A stretch of DNA of 64,000 nt from Wenzhouxiangella sp042310355 (lineage in GTDB: Bacteria; Pseudomonadota; Gammaproteobacteria; Xanthomonadales; Wenzhouxiangellaceae): contig NZ_JBHJMR010000002.1 in the NCBI RefSeq assembly GCF_042310355.1, positions 409,328 through 473,327 on the forward strand, in the 5' to 3' direction. Below, in pieces: positions 44,328 to 54,900 of this stretch; position 1 is the stretch's first letter; the number at the start of each line of letters is the position of its first letter. The position numbers were made by a program, and so were the translations under genes. The notes below the pieces were generated by a model. It ran no database searches. It was not told the origin of the DNA and was given only the letters and a program-made list of their open reading frames with translations.

Positions 44328-45665
44328 CTAGCGCTGCAGTTGGTACAAACTCTCCACCACCAGATCATCATCCATGCGCTCGCCATGCCAGTCCGGAATG
44401 CACGTTTCCGCTGAAACGTCCACGCCGGCGCGGCGGTTGGCGGTCATCAGGGCAAAAACGTTACCGCGGAAACGCATCTGCGGCGCTTCGGGAATCAGCC
44501 TGCCGCGGCGATCGTAGAACTTCGGCACGCCGTCAGCCCCCATCTGCACATCGAATCCGCCCTCGTGCACCGCGCGATGATGGTGCCGGCAAAGGGTGGC
44601 CAGGTTATCGAGCTTCGTCTCGCCGCCATCGGCCCAGTGCACCACATGATGCGCATCGACATGCTTGTGCGCCGTGCAGCCGGGAAAGCGGCAACCCTGG
44701 TCCCGCCGCTGCAATGCTCGCCGAATCGATGGCGGAATCGAGCGGGTCCTGCGACCCACATCCAGGGTTGCACCCCTTTCGGACTCCTCCCACGGCACCA
44801 CGCCACAATCACACCCCAAGCGCCGGGACGTTTCCGCTGAAACGTTTCCGCCACGCTCCAACGTCGATTCCGCCCCCTCGCCATCGGCACGCAGGGTATC
44901 CAGATCCGTGTGCACATTCACCGTGCACCGATCCCCACCATTCACGCTTCCGCCTTCCCCGGACAGGAAACCATCGGCCAGCCGCTCCATGGCGTCCGCC
45001 CGCTTCTGAGCCATGGGGCAGGGCATCGGCTTGTCGAAATCCGGCTCGGCCGACGTTTCCGCGGAAACGTTGCGCTGCTCGGCCTCGATCTCGTCCACGG
45101 CCACATCGATCGCCTTCATGATGCGCTCGCCCTGTTCCGGCGTGAAGCGGGCATGCAGGGACAGGCAACCATCCTCGTCCATGCGCCAGACCACCCGGCG
45201 ACGCTCGTACCGCTCGTTCTCGGCATCCAGCGCCTCATTGCGCTTGGCCCGCCTGAACTGACGAACCGCTCGCTCCATGTGCGAGGCCGTGCCGTGCAGG
45301 GCGATCATCAGCAGAAACTCCTCGTTGTCGTCCGTCGCCACCCGGGTCATCGCCCGGACCTTGGAATAGCTGATCTCGCCCTTCGAAAACGACGCACTGA
45401 TCCTCGGCAGGTCCGCCAGCGCATGCGCCACTCGCAGCTTCTCGCGCGCGGCATTCAGCCCGATTCCGCATTTCCAGTTGAGCCAGTGGGCACACGATCG
45501 AATACCGGGGTCGGCCCAGCCGGCCGTCTCGTCAAAGCGCCGAATCAGGGTCAGAAAGCGGTAGTTCGCGGCATGAATATGCGCCGCCAGTTCGGTGATC
45601 TGATCCTCCAGCGCCCGGATTTCATCATCGCGCAGGGCAGGGATGATCGGGGTGGTAAACGCCAT
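44328..45665 (-). CDS. DUF222/13E12-type HNH endonuclease
   Basis: 445 residues. N-terminal DUF222 helical region (about 10-165, HWLNWKCGIGLNAAREKLRV) and a C-terminal HNH nuclease (about 320-385) with CRFPGC, DAHHVVHWADGG and TLCRHHHRAVHEGG, giving zinc cysteines and the HNH triad. Start at the ATG at 45665 with GGAGGG nine bases upstream. Low-complexity middle and tail contain three NVSAET-like peptides plus a degenerate fourth, encoded by 18-bp palindromes (listed separately). Proteins of this family are repeated in many genomes and behave as mobile-like genes; a decayed relative lies 3 kb away at 40988. Confidence 0.9.
   Translation of the reverse strand: MAFTTPIIPALRDDEIRALEDQITELAAHIHAANYRFLTLIRRFDETAGWADPGIRSCAHWLNWKCGIGLNAAREKLRVAHALADLPRISASFSKGEISYSKVRAMTRVATDDNEEFLLMIALHGTASHMERAVRQFRRAKRNEALDAENERYERRRVVWRMDEDGCLSLHARFTPEQGERIMKAIDVAVDEIEAEQRNVSAETSAEPDFDKPMPCPMAQKRADAMERLADGFLSGEGGSVNGGDRCTVNVHTDLDTLRADGEGAESTLERGGNVSAETSRRLGCDCGVVPWEESERGATLDVGRRTRSIPPSIRRALQRRDQGCRFPGCTAHKHVDAHHVVHWADGGETKLDNLATLCRHHHRAVHEGGFDVQMGADGVPKFYDRRGRLIPEAPQMRFRGNVFALMTANRRAGVDVSAETCIPDWHGERMDDDLVVESLYQLQR
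44402..44419. repeat. 18-bp palindromic repeat, copy 1
   Basis: ACGTTTC-CGCT-GAAACGT, inside the HNH coding sequence, encoding the VSAET peptide near the C-terminus. One base from the perfect palindrome seen at 45053. Confidence 0.75.
44458..44475. repeat. 18-bp palindromic repeat, degenerate copy 2
   Basis: ACGTTACCGCGGAAACGC, two bases from the perfect form at 45053, inside the HNH gene (peptide RGNVFA). Confidence 0.55.
44828..44845. repeat. 18-bp palindromic repeat, copy 3
   Basis: Identical to copy 1 and followed immediately by a half copy (TTTCCGCC). Encodes NVSAET just before the Leu-rich Cys-Asp-Cys stretch of the HNH protein. Confidence 0.75.
45053..45070. repeat. 18-bp palindromic repeat, copy 4 (perfect)
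   Basis: ACGTTTCCGCGGAAACGT, a perfect palindrome, encoding NVSAET after the DUF222 region of the HNH protein. Confidence 0.8.
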
Positions 45666-45837
45666 GATTTCGCCCTCCGTAAAATACTATATTATTTTAC
45701 AGTTTAACTGGGATATTTTCAAGGAATCAGGGGGGTTAGAGCGGGCTTTCCGATGTCGGCGGGATAGCGGAAACGGCGGCGGATTCGACATCGACGACAG
45801 GCGCATTGAAGAGCCGGACGAAGGGGTAGAAGGCGAG

Positions 45838-46086
45838 GACTCGACCAGGGCCAGAAGACTGTCGAAACTAATCACCGTGCCCGGGGAGGTTTTCCAATAG
45901 GTCTACGATCTCGGCGACAACTGGATCCACCGGATAGACGACGAAGATTTCGACGTGTCAGCCGATCCCGGCTGGATTCACTGGCTACGCGACGGCGCCC
46001 GGCGCCGCCCGACTGAAGAGTGCGGGGATGATTTCGATCCGGAAGAGTTCAGCGTGTCGCAGGCGCGGCATCTGAAACGTCGGTGA
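45838..46086 (+). pseudogene. Remnant of a plasmid pRiA4b ORF-3-like gene
   Basis: One frame reads RRLSKLITVPGEVFQ, an in-frame TAG (45898-45900), then VYDLGDNWIHRI and a Glu/Asp-rich tail ending at the TGA at 46084. The Leu-Ser-x-Leu ... VY-x-x-GD-x-W-x-H-x-I order is the core of pRiA4b ORF-3-like proteins. No acceptable start or N-terminal part is present upstream, where the sequence adjoins the HNH promoter (AT-rich at 45680-45720). I call it a truncated, stop-interrupted relic. The 333 bases from 46087 to 46419 that follow contain no gene I can support. Confidence 0.6.
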
Positions 46087-46419
46087 TGGGGGTGCCAGGC
46101 GAGGGCATGCAGGTCGCGATTCCATCGGACTCGAAGACGATCAGCGGCAGGGATTGCAATGGTCGTTCCTGTCGCGGTAAAAGGGGGGAACTGGCGCGAA
46201 TGCATACCTAAAGGGCCGGGTAAAAAGGGAGGCGGTATGGCGAAATCCCTGATTCCTGACTGGATGGGTTCAGGCCGATCCTGTGAGGCTTAAGCAGTAG
46301 ATCGGTACCTGAGCACGAGAGCTTTGAATCCCATGCGCGCTAGAAGCACAAATGTCAGATTCTGGGTCTATGAGGACTCTTTCCACACCGAATCACCGCT
46401 CTGAATTTTTTGACTAAAA

Positions 46420-46692
46420 ATGCTGAGAGTATTAGCTTGGATCGAAGTCGTGGCATCGATCATTCTGCTCGCCTTGGCTGCCTGGCCGTTCACTGGCTAT
46501 TGCTCCGGCAGATTCATGGGGCTTGACTGTGAAAGCCAAGCGATCTTCGGCGTCAATATGTTCGCCCCGCTGGGAATCCTAGGCGCAATTTGTTCAGCCT
46601 GGTCGTTGAAGTGCAAGACAGTAATGCCCCAATTCGTCTTGCTCTGCGGTTTCATAGCCATCATGACTTACTGGCTTGCTCACGCGCTATGA
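46420..46692 (+). CDS. Small three-helix membrane protein
   Basis: 90 residues: hydrophobic segments at about 5-25, 45-62 and 68-88, with two cysteines in the first loop (YCSGRFMGLDCES). No family recognised. Its stop overlaps the ATG of the dioxygenase gene (ATGA), which supports a real, translationally coupled gene. Codon use is less GC-rich than its neighbours, hinting at recent acquisition. Confidence 0.55.
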   Translation: MLRVLAWIEVVASIILLALAAWPFTGYCSGRFMGLDCESQAIFGVNMFAPLGILGAICSAWSLKCKTVMPQFVLLCGFIAIMTYWLAHAL

Positions 46693-47501
46693 CATATCGC
46701 AAAGAAGAGCACATAGCAGGTGGCTCAAGTCTGCCCTGTCTCTTCGTCTCTCACGGTGCACCGACCTTCGCGCTCGAACCCGGTGTCATTGGCGAGAAAC
46801 TCAATGCGCTGGGTCGACAATTGCCGCCGGTCAAGGCGATCGTGATTGTCTCGCCACACTGGATCAGCGAGGGCGTCATCGGCGTCACCGCCGGTTCCAG
46901 ACCGGAGACCATGCATGACTTCGGCGGGTTCGATCCGGCCCTGAACGAACTTCAGTATCCTGCGCCGGGCGATCCCGTTCTGGCCGAGCGGATCCTGGAG
47001 CAGCTCAATGGGGCAGGGTGGACGGCACAGGCGGAACGGCAGCGCGGTCTGGATCACGGTGCGTGGGTGCCGCTCTTGCACATGTTTCCCGATGCGGCGG
47101 TGCCGGTGGTGCAGGTTTCCCTGCCGGGCGACCTGGACGGAGAGCGGGCCTGGCAATTGGGACGGTCGCTGGCGCCGCTTTCCGAGCTTGGCGTGCTGGT
47201 CATCGGCTCCGGGAGTCTCACACACAATCTCTACGAAGTTTTCCGGGGCGCCGAGGACGTGGGCTACGCCCAGGAGTTTGTTGAGTGGATTCGCCGAGTG
47301 GTTCGGTCAGGTCAGCTGGAGCGCCTGATGGCAGGCCTGGAAGAGGCGCCGCATGCGCAGCGAGCTCATCCGACACCCGAACACTTCTGGCCGTTGGTCG
47401 TAGCTGCGGCCGCGGCAGGTTCCGGGGCGACCAGCGTTTTGGAGGGCGGCATGCGATACCGGGTGTTGCCCATGGATGCTTTTGTCTTTGGTTCGTTATG
47501 A
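46689..47501 (+). CDS. DODA-type extradiol aromatic ring-opening dioxygenase (LigB family)
   Basis: 270 residues, class III extradiol dioxygenase of the 4,5-DOPA dioxygenase group. Metal and active-site histidines are visible in LFVSHGAPTF, VIVSPHWI, RGLDHGAWVPL and GSGSLTHNL. Start at the ATG at 46689, which overlaps the preceding stop and is followed by a normal N-terminus; longer in-frame starts run into the previous gene. Homologues in bacteria (YgiD-like) act on catecholic substrates; no aromatic pathway genes accompany it here. Confidence 0.92.
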   Translation: MTYRKEEHIAGGSSLPCLFVSHGAPTFALEPGVIGEKLNALGRQLPPVKAIVIVSPHWISEGVIGVTAGSRPETMHDFGGFDPALNELQYPAPGDPVLAERILEQLNGAGWTAQAERQRGLDHGAWVPLLHMFPDAAVPVVQVSLPGDLDGERAWQLGRSLAPLSELGVLVIGSGSLTHNLYEVFRGAEDVGYAQEFVEWIRRVVRSGQLERLMAGLEEAPHAQRAHPTPEHFWPLVVAAAAAGSGATSVLEGGMRYRVLPMDAFVFGSL

Positions 47502-47631
47502 TGGTCATGTTGGGCGCGTAGAGCGATAGAAGTCGGCCGGCTGTCGCGTACCTGTCAGGCCCCTGTCGTAACGCATTGACGTCGTCCGGGCCGATAATTC
47601 CAATCCTTGGAGCCCACGATGAGGAATGTCC

Positions 47632-48186
47632 ATGCACGTCAACAGTGTTCGACTGCGAGAGCTGCGCCTTGCGCGGCAATGGTCGCAGGAGCAGCTGGCC
47701 ACATTGAGTGGTTTGAACCTGCGCACGATCCAGCGCCTTGAATCGGGTGCAAGGATCTCCCAGGAATCCCTGCGAGCGCTTTGTGCCGTGTTCGAGGTGC
47801 CGGCCGAAAGCCTGCTGGCAAGCGAACCGGGGCCCAGCGAACCTGCGCTCAGAGCCATTCGCGCGGGCGTGATGCGCGGCCTGGACTTCACTGGCGTCAC
47901 GCCGCGCGGGGAGTTCTGGTGGTTCGTGCTCGCCGTGGTGATGTTCCTGGGGCTGGCTCAGATCCTGGCCGAGTACGTGGGCGCGCTGCCGTTGCAGCTG
48001 GCCGGCATCGTGGTTCTGCTGCCGTGGATCGCCGCGTGCACACGGCGTCTGCGTGATGCGGGCCTGAGTCCCTGGTGGCAGCTCATCAGCCTGGCGCCGG
48101 TTGGCGGGATTCTGGTGTTGCTTTATCTGCTCACGTATCCGACGCGAACGGTGGGCCTGGACGAGGCTGCCAAAAGCGGTTCATGA
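47632..48186 (+). CDS. Xre-type HTH fused to DUF805 membrane domain
   Basis: 184 residues from the second ATG at 47632, whose GAGGA ribosome site is correctly spaced. Residues about 5-60 form an HTH_3 DNA-binding domain (LRLARQWSQEQLATLSGLN, RTIQRLESG). The remainder is a DUF805-type membrane domain with about three helices (GEFWWFVLAVVMFLGLAQI, TRRLRDAGLSPWWQL). Such membrane-tethered Xre proteins are known but their targets are not. It stands immediately left of the dif site. Confidence 0.85.
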   Translation: MHVNSVRLRELRLARQWSQEQLATLSGLNLRTIQRLESGARISQESLRALCAVFEVPAESLLASEPGPSEPALRAIRAGVMRGLDFTGVTPRGEFWWFVLAVVMFLGLAQILAEYVGALPLQLAGIVVLLPWIAACTRRLRDAGLSPWWQLISLAPVGGILVLLYLLTYPTRTVGLDEAAKSGS

Positions 48187-48248
48187 GACTCGGAGGGGCG
48201 GATTTGGTCGAGAGGGGAATCTTATGGGCCCTCCAACTTGAGAGCCAG

Positions 48249-48276
48249 TAGTTCGCATAATGTATATTATGTAAAG
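48249..48276 (+). other. dif: Chromosome dimer resolution site (dif)
   Basis: 28 bases with the layout of gammaproteobacterial dif: XerC arm AGTTCGCATAA, central TGTATA and XerD arm TTATGTAAAGT. The Escherichia coli site is GGTGCGCATAA, TGTATA, TTATGTTAAAT; the core is the same, the left arm fits the known R-N-T-K-CGCATAA pattern, and the right arm differs at two bases. It lies in a 312-base gene-free gap (48187-48498) that otherwise holds only the usp promoter. It marks the replication terminus and is the target of XerC/XerD. Octamer polarity around it supports the call (see findings). Confidence 0.88.
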
Positions 48277-48421
48277 TTCGCGATCAGGCCGCCCCAGCAA
48301 GTGAATTCCAGGGCCCCCGACCACCACTTCTATGAAGCACTTTATTATCCGTTGGTTACAGTTACTTCCTGAGACTATTTCTCGTTATGTACAGGCCGCA
48401 ACCGCTGGCGCTGCAGCGGCT

Positions 48422-48460
48422 CTGATCAAGGTCAAGAACCTGAGCCTCGGCCTGTGCAAT
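48422..48460 (+). promoter_or_regulatory. FNR/FixK-type box and promoter of the universal stress gene
   Basis: CTGAT-CAAG-GTCAA at 48422-48435 has the same half-sites as the box before the PAS kinase. TGCAAT at 48455-48460 (four of six -10 bases) gives a box position of about -39 to -41. The usp ATG follows at 48499. Confidence 0.5.
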
Positions 48461-48498
48461 CCTCGTCGGACACTCTGACGACGCGCAAGGAGAATTCC

Positions 48499-48936
48499 AT
48501 GAGCAAATCCAAGGAACTGGTCATCGCCCTGGACGGGTCAAAGCCCGCGTTCGAGGCGCTCGATGCCGCCCGCGACCTGGCCAGGGCCATGGGCCGCGAG
48601 CTCTCGGCGCTTTATGTCTTCCCTCACCACCGGGGCTTTTCGGCCACGCCGTCGGGCCTGGACGAACAGACTTCGAAAGAGAACCTGGAGAAGGCGCGCG
48701 ACAGCGAAGCGCGGAAGATCTTCGAGGCGGCTGAACAGCGCCTGGGACAGCCGTTTGCGAACAAGCATGTGCTGAGCGGCGATCCGGCCGAGGAGATCAT
48801 CGCCTTCATGGAAGATAACCTGGGTACGCACCTGGTGATGGGCCGACGCGGCCTGTCGAAAATCAAGTCCCTGCTGATGGGCAGCGTCAGCACCAAGGTC
48901 GCCGCGCACGCCCCGGGTCTGGTTACCGTAGCCTGA
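48499..48936 (+). CDS. Universal stress protein, single UspA domain
   Basis: 145 residues from the ATG at 48499 with AAGGAG six bases upstream. ATP-binding UspA fold: VIALDGSKPAFEALDAARDL at the start and the nucleotide loop GRRGLSKIKSLLMGSVSTKV (G-2x-G-9x-G-S/T type). Likely induced in low oxygen or energy stress through the FNR-type box in its promoter. Ends 49 bases before the stop of the convergent glucan synthase gene. Confidence 0.93.
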   Translation: MSKSKELVIALDGSKPAFEALDAARDLARAMGRELSALYVFPHHRGFSATPSGLDEQTSKENLEKARDSEARKIFEAAEQRLGQPFANKHVLSGDPAEEIIAFMEDNLGTHLVMGRRGLSKIKSLLMGSVSTKVAAHAPGLVTVA

Positions 48937-48985
48937 GGAAATGCCCGTAAGTCTATGACTTTCCGACAACTAAGTGGTTCCGGAC

Positions 48986-51900
48986 TCAGCGGCGACGAAT
49001 GGTCACGATGACGTGATGAGCGTCGCCGTCGTCGGTGAAGTCGATCAGCGTGCCTTCAATTTGCCGACCGTCGACCTCGATGCTTGCCTGGCGCGGCCCC
49101 TGCGCCTGAACGGCATCCTGCCTGTATTCGATCACATAGGGCGAGGCGCCGGCGCTGAGCGTGACGCGGCAGCGATTCCAGGCCGGCGGCAGGCAAGGCT
49201 CGATACGCAGCTTGCCGCCCTGCCGCCGGAGACCGAATACGGCCTCCACGGCCCCGCGCCAGGCCCAGGCGGCCGCGCCCGTGTACCAGCTCCACCCCCC
49301 CCGGCCGCGGTTGTCGCCCTGGCTGTAAATATCTCCGGCCAGCACGTAGGGCTCCAGGCGGTAGCGATGGGCCGCTTCCTCGCTCGAACTGCGTTTGACC
49401 GGATCGAGAATCGCAAGCAGTCGTTCGACCTCGCCCGACCATCCCAGGCGGGCCGCCGCCCAAAGTGCCCAGGTGGCGGCGTGCGTGTACTGCGCGCCGT
49501 TTTCGCGAATGCCGGGCGGATAGCCGCGGATATAGCCGGGATCATGCAGAATTCGATTGAACGGCGGACGAAGTAGCTGAATCAGCCGGGCGTCGTCGTC
49601 GACGAGCTGTTCCAGGGCCGATGCCATGGCGGTCGCCGCACGCTCGGGCGGCTGCGCCGGCCCGATCACCGCCCAGGCCTGGGCGATCAGGTCGATGCGG
49701 CATTCCTCGCTTTCTTCCGAGCCCAGCGGCGTGCCGTCGTCGAACCAGGCGCGCAGGTACCAGCGGCCGTCCCAGGCATGGTTCTCGACCCGGCCGAGAA
49801 GGAGTTTCGCCAGGTGCCGGTACTGCGTGGCGCTTTCGCTCTCGCCGCGGGATGCGCAGATCGGCGCGAAAGCCTCGAGGACGCTGACCAGGAACCAGGC
49901 CAGCCACACGCTCTCGCCCCGGCCGGTGGTGCTGACGCGGTTGAAGCCGTCGTTCCAGTCACCGCTGCCGATCACCGGCAGGCCGTGTGGTCCGACGATG
50001 CTGGCCCGGTCGATCGCGCGGCAGCAGTGCTCGAACAGGCTGGCCCGTCGTTCGCTCTGGCCGAACTCGGCATAGCGTTCCGCTTCGGCGGCGACCAGCG
50101 GTGCGCCGTCGAGCCAGGCCACCTCCTCGTCCAGGATCTCGTGATCGCCCGTTGCCTCGATGTACTGCGCGGTCACGAATGGCAACCACAGCAGGTCGTC
50201 GGAACAACGCGTCCTCACGCCGCGAAGCGGGCCCTCGTGCCACCAGTGCAGCACGTCCCCTTCGGCAAACTGCCTGGAAGCCGCGCGCAGGATATGCGCC
50301 CTGGCGCTATCCGGCGCCAGCCAGGTCATGGCCATGACGTCCTGCAGCTGATCGCGGAACCCGAAACCGCCACTGGACTGGTAGTAACCGGTTCGTCCCC
50401 AGAGCCTGGAGGTGATCGCCTGGTAAGGCAGCCAGCGGTTGTAGAGCAGGTTGAAAGTCTCGTCCGGTGTTTCCATCTCCACCGATGAAAGCAACCGTTG
50501 CCAGTGCTTCCGGCTTTGCCTGCGGCTGTTCTCGCCCTGCCCTGCGGCGATATATCGCTCGGCCAGCGCCAGGGCCGCCTCGCGCGTGGCGCCGTGTCCG
50601 ATCACGAAGTGCACGACACGCGTCTCGCCGGGCGGAATATCGAGGTGAACCTGGAGTGCGGCGCAGGGATCGCAGCCCGCGCCCAGGGAGCCACTCAGGC
50701 CGATTCGCCACAACGCCGCGGGCTGATCGATACTGCCGCCCTGCCCCAGGAATTCCCTTCGGTCGGTGGTGAAGCCGTGCACCGGGTGATCGCTGGCGAC
50801 GAAGGCATGGCCCCGGCCGGCAAAGCGGTCGTAGCCGTTGCAGGCCAGCAGTGCATGGCGCTCGAGATCCAGCTCGCAGTCGAGATGCAGCGCGGTATCG
50901 CCGCGTCGGTTGCCGAGCACCCATTCGAGGTAACAGGTCGCCGTGATCCGACGCGTCCAGTCGCAGCGATTGGTCAGCGCCAGCCGGCAGATCTTGACCG
51001 GGTCGGACTTGTCGACATCGATATCCAGTGCCTGCTCGAGACCGCTGTCGTGACGCAGGAATCGGCTGTAGCCAAGGCCGTGGTGCACCTGGCAGGCACC
51101 GGGGCCCGGTCGAGGCCCCGGTGTCGGCGTCCAGACCCGGCCGGTCTCTTCGTCGCGCAGGTAGATGACCTCGCCCGAAGGATCGGTGACCGGGTCGTCG
51201 GGCCAGGCGGTCAGGCGGTACTCGCTGCTGTTGCCCCCCCAGGAGAAGCTGCTGCCGGATTCGGTCACCAGGGTGCCGAAATCGGGGTTGGACAACACGT
51301 TCGACCAGGGCGCCGGGGTGTGCTGTCCCGGCTGGAGATGAATAATGTACTCGCGGCCGTCGGTGCTGAAACCGCCGATGCCGTTGTCCTGGAGCAGGTT
51401 GCCGGGTCGCGCCAGCGGTTGGAGCGCCTGGTCGACATCGCGGGCGTCACGCGACGGCACCAGCGGCGGCAGCCGGGCCGGCTGCGGCGCCACAAGCTGG
51501 CTGTGCAGGTCGGGCCGGTCGAGATCGAGCACCACGCTGGCAGCGGCCAGCAACGCGCGGCGCTGGTCGGCGGAGAGTTCGCGACCGGGAATGACCGTCA
51601 CCTGGCCCAGCAGCACACGCTGGGTGCGCGCTCGTACGGATTCGACCAGTTCCTGCAGCCGGTCCCGACCGGTCTGTTCGTAGCCACCGGCCATCTCGTC
51701 GATCAGCAGCAGGTCCGAGCGCAGCTGCCGACCCGAAATCAGGGTGTGCGCCCGCACCAGGCGCTCGATCTGTTCGAGGTGGCCGCGGTTGTTCACCAGG
51801 CCGGCAATGATGGGCCAGTCGCCGGAGATGCCGCGCGACCACAGCAGCGACTGCAGCGCCTCGTCGGGCCGTTCGCCCTTCCACCGCCATTCCGCTTGCG

Positions 51901-54900
51901 GTTCGAGCATGGCCGACATCAACTGCATGGCCAACGGCACTTCGCCGGGCGGCATCCGCAGGTGGTGCAGCTCGAGCGCGGACTGCATGCGGGCCTGTTC
52001 GAACAGCCAGCTGATCCGGCTCGAGGAACGGTAGTGAGCCATCGCGGCAAGCAGTTCCTCGCGCGAGCGCGCCGCTGCCGTCAGGAAGCCGATCTCGATG
52101 CGCCCGTAGGGCTCGATCGTGATCTCCAGCGCCGTGGTGCTGGCGGGATTGATCACCGCGCCGGTCGTGCCGCTCAGGCTTTTGAGGCCGTTGGACAAGC
52201 CGGCGGGCCGCCGGAGGTTGCCGCCGCGCCCGATGAAGCGCGCCCGGTCGGTCTCCCAGCCGAAGCGCGCGGCCGCGCCCGGCGGCGGCACAAGCGCGTG
52301 GCCGACGTAGAGCGACATTTCCTCGTCGCTGCGCGGCCGGCGGCGGAACACCAGGGTCCGGTCGGCCGGCAGGCACTCGCTTTCGACGAACAGGCGGGCA
52401 AAGGCCGGGTGCCGCTCGAAATCGCGCGCCGGCGCCATGGCCAGCTCGGCGAAGCTGGCGATGACCAGGCGCCGGGGCGTTCCCGACTCGTTGTTGATGA
52501 CCAGCCGGCGCGCCTCGACATCGTGTTGCCCGGCGATGCCCACGTCGAGCCGGCAAAGCAGCGCGTGACGTCGGCGACGAAACTCGACCCGGTGGGGTGC
52601 CTGCACGACCTGGGCTTCGTCGGCCTCGTCCGGCGAGGCGGGGTCGGCGGCGAGCGTGAATAGCCGATCCTCGCCGGGTTCGGCGATGTAGAGCCGGGGT
52701 CCGTGTTGCCGGGTGGTGAGATCCGCCTGCCAACGGTCGACGGCGATGCCCTGCCACCAGCTCCCACCGCCGCCCCAGGCGTCGAGGATGGTGCTGAAAT
52801 TGCCGTTCGAAAGCAGGCAGTAGCGCGTCGATGTCGTGTCGCGCGGATCGACCGTCCATTCCACCGGGCTGGCGGCGACGGCCAGGGTGCGTTCGGGCTG
52901 CAGGCGCATGCGGATGGCCAGCTCCGGGCTGGTCCGCGGCAGGCGCTCGTGCAGCAGCATCGATACGCCGGCGACGTGCCGGTCGCCCATGAAACGCCGG
53001 GCCATGATGTTGTCGTTGAGGTAATTGTCGATGGCCGTCAGGATCATGCCCTGGTGGTGGCTCATCCAGGCCCGAACCACCCGTGCGCGGCGCGGCTTGT
53101 CGCTGGCGCGCCGCCCGAAATCGACCGCCTCGTAGCAGCCGAACAGGCCGATGGCATGCATCGAGGCGAACTTTTCTAGATTCTCGATCACGGCGCCGGG
53201 GCGATACGGCAAGGCCATCACACTGGCGTAAGGCGCCACCACCAGGCGCTCGCCCAGGTCTCGACGAAAGCCCAGTCCGGGCACGCCGAAGCTGCGATAG
53301 GCGTAGTGCCGCTCTTCGTTGAGCTGGTAGTAGGCCGATTCGGATACGCCCCAGGGAATGCCGTCGTGGGCGTCGGCAAAGTCGCGGTGCAGGTCGATGG
53401 CGTTGAAGCTCGCCGTCTCGAGCAGGCCGGTGACCGGCGTCGGGCAGTAGATCCGCGGCATGAGGTATTCGAACAGGGTCGCGCCCCAGGACATCAGCAG
53501 CCGCCGTCCGCCGTAGCGACGGAACGGTCGTCCCAGGTGCAGCCAGTGGCGCATCGGAACCTGCCCGCGCGAGATCGCCAGCAGGCTGGTCAGGCGGGCC
53601 TCGGAAGCCAGCAGGTCGTAGCAATTGGCGTCAAGCACCGCGTTGTCGGCATCGAAGCCGATCCGGAACTGGTGGCGCTCGGCGTCGTAGAGAAAGCCGA
53701 AGTCCATCTCTTCGACCCAGCGTTCAGCCAGGCGGGCCAGGTCCGCGCAGTCCGCGGCGAGTTGCTCATTGGCTTCACGGGCCTGATCGATCTGGGCTTC
53801 GATGCGGTCGGCCAGGGCCGCGGGAAGCCCCGCGCCCTGGGCCCGGGCGGCGTTCATCAGCCGCCGGGCGCGGCTGCCCTGAGCGGCATGCGCCTGCGGA
53901 CACCATCCGACCTCGAGCAGCGTGGCCAGCTGCTCCAGCGCCGGACTGCCGGCCTCTTCGGCAATGCGCTTCAGTGCGGGCAGTTCCGGCAACCAGGGCT
54001 GCAGGGACTCGACCGCGCGCCGGGCCTGGTGCACCTGCCCGATCAACTGCGTCAGCCAGGTTCGAAGTTCGGCGATGACATCCGTGCTGACGTCCAGGCT
54101 CTGATCCTCGGCCAGTTCGACGATGGCATCGGCCAGTTCGTCGAGCTGGTGCTCGTGCCACTCGTCCAGCAGCTGACGGCATTCGGCCGGGTTGGCGGCC
54201 AGCGCCTGCCGGTACTGCGCGTCGATGCGATCGAGCCAGATATTCAGTGCGTTCTTCTGCGGCGCCTGCGCGGCCAGCGGGCGCGCGGTGTGCTCGATCA
54301 GGTCGAGCGTATCGGCCAGGCCGCGCGCCAACCGCGTCAGTGCCAGCGGTTGATTTCGGATTTCATCGAGCGAGCGCGCCAACGTGACGAGTGCAACGGC
54401 AAGGTTGCCGCTATCGACGGTGGAAATGTAGGCCGGCGACAGGCGCTCGAGATCGTGGATCTCGTACCAGTTGAACCAGTGTCCCCGGTAGCGCTCGAGC
54501 TGGGCCATGCCTTCCATGCTGTTGCGCAGCCAGGCGGTGAGCGTATGCGGGTCGATCCAACCGAAATCGTGCGCGGCCACGGCCGCGTTCAGCGCCATGC
54601 CCATATTGGTCGGCGAGGTGCGCGCCGCCAGCACCACCCGCGGATCATCCTGGTAGTTGTCGGGCGGCAGCCAGTGGGTATCGGGGCCGACGAAATGGTC
54701 GAAAAACAGCCAGGTCCGGCGGGCAACGCGGCGCAGCAGGCGCTCGGCTTCGGGATCCAGGCGCTCGATCTCGCGCCGGCGCGGTCGCTCGACGCGCCTG
54801 ACAATGGCCGGGGCCATCAGCCAGGCGCTTGCAACCGGCGCGGCCACGAGCAGCAGCCCGGGCTCTGACAGGCCCACGCCCACCAGGACGAGCGCTCCCA

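Noticed and set aside
46087..46205. Possible further HNH relic (RLRVRWNRDLHALAWHP on the minus strand)
   Set aside because: Similarity to the DUF222 stretch is too short and patchy to support a call.
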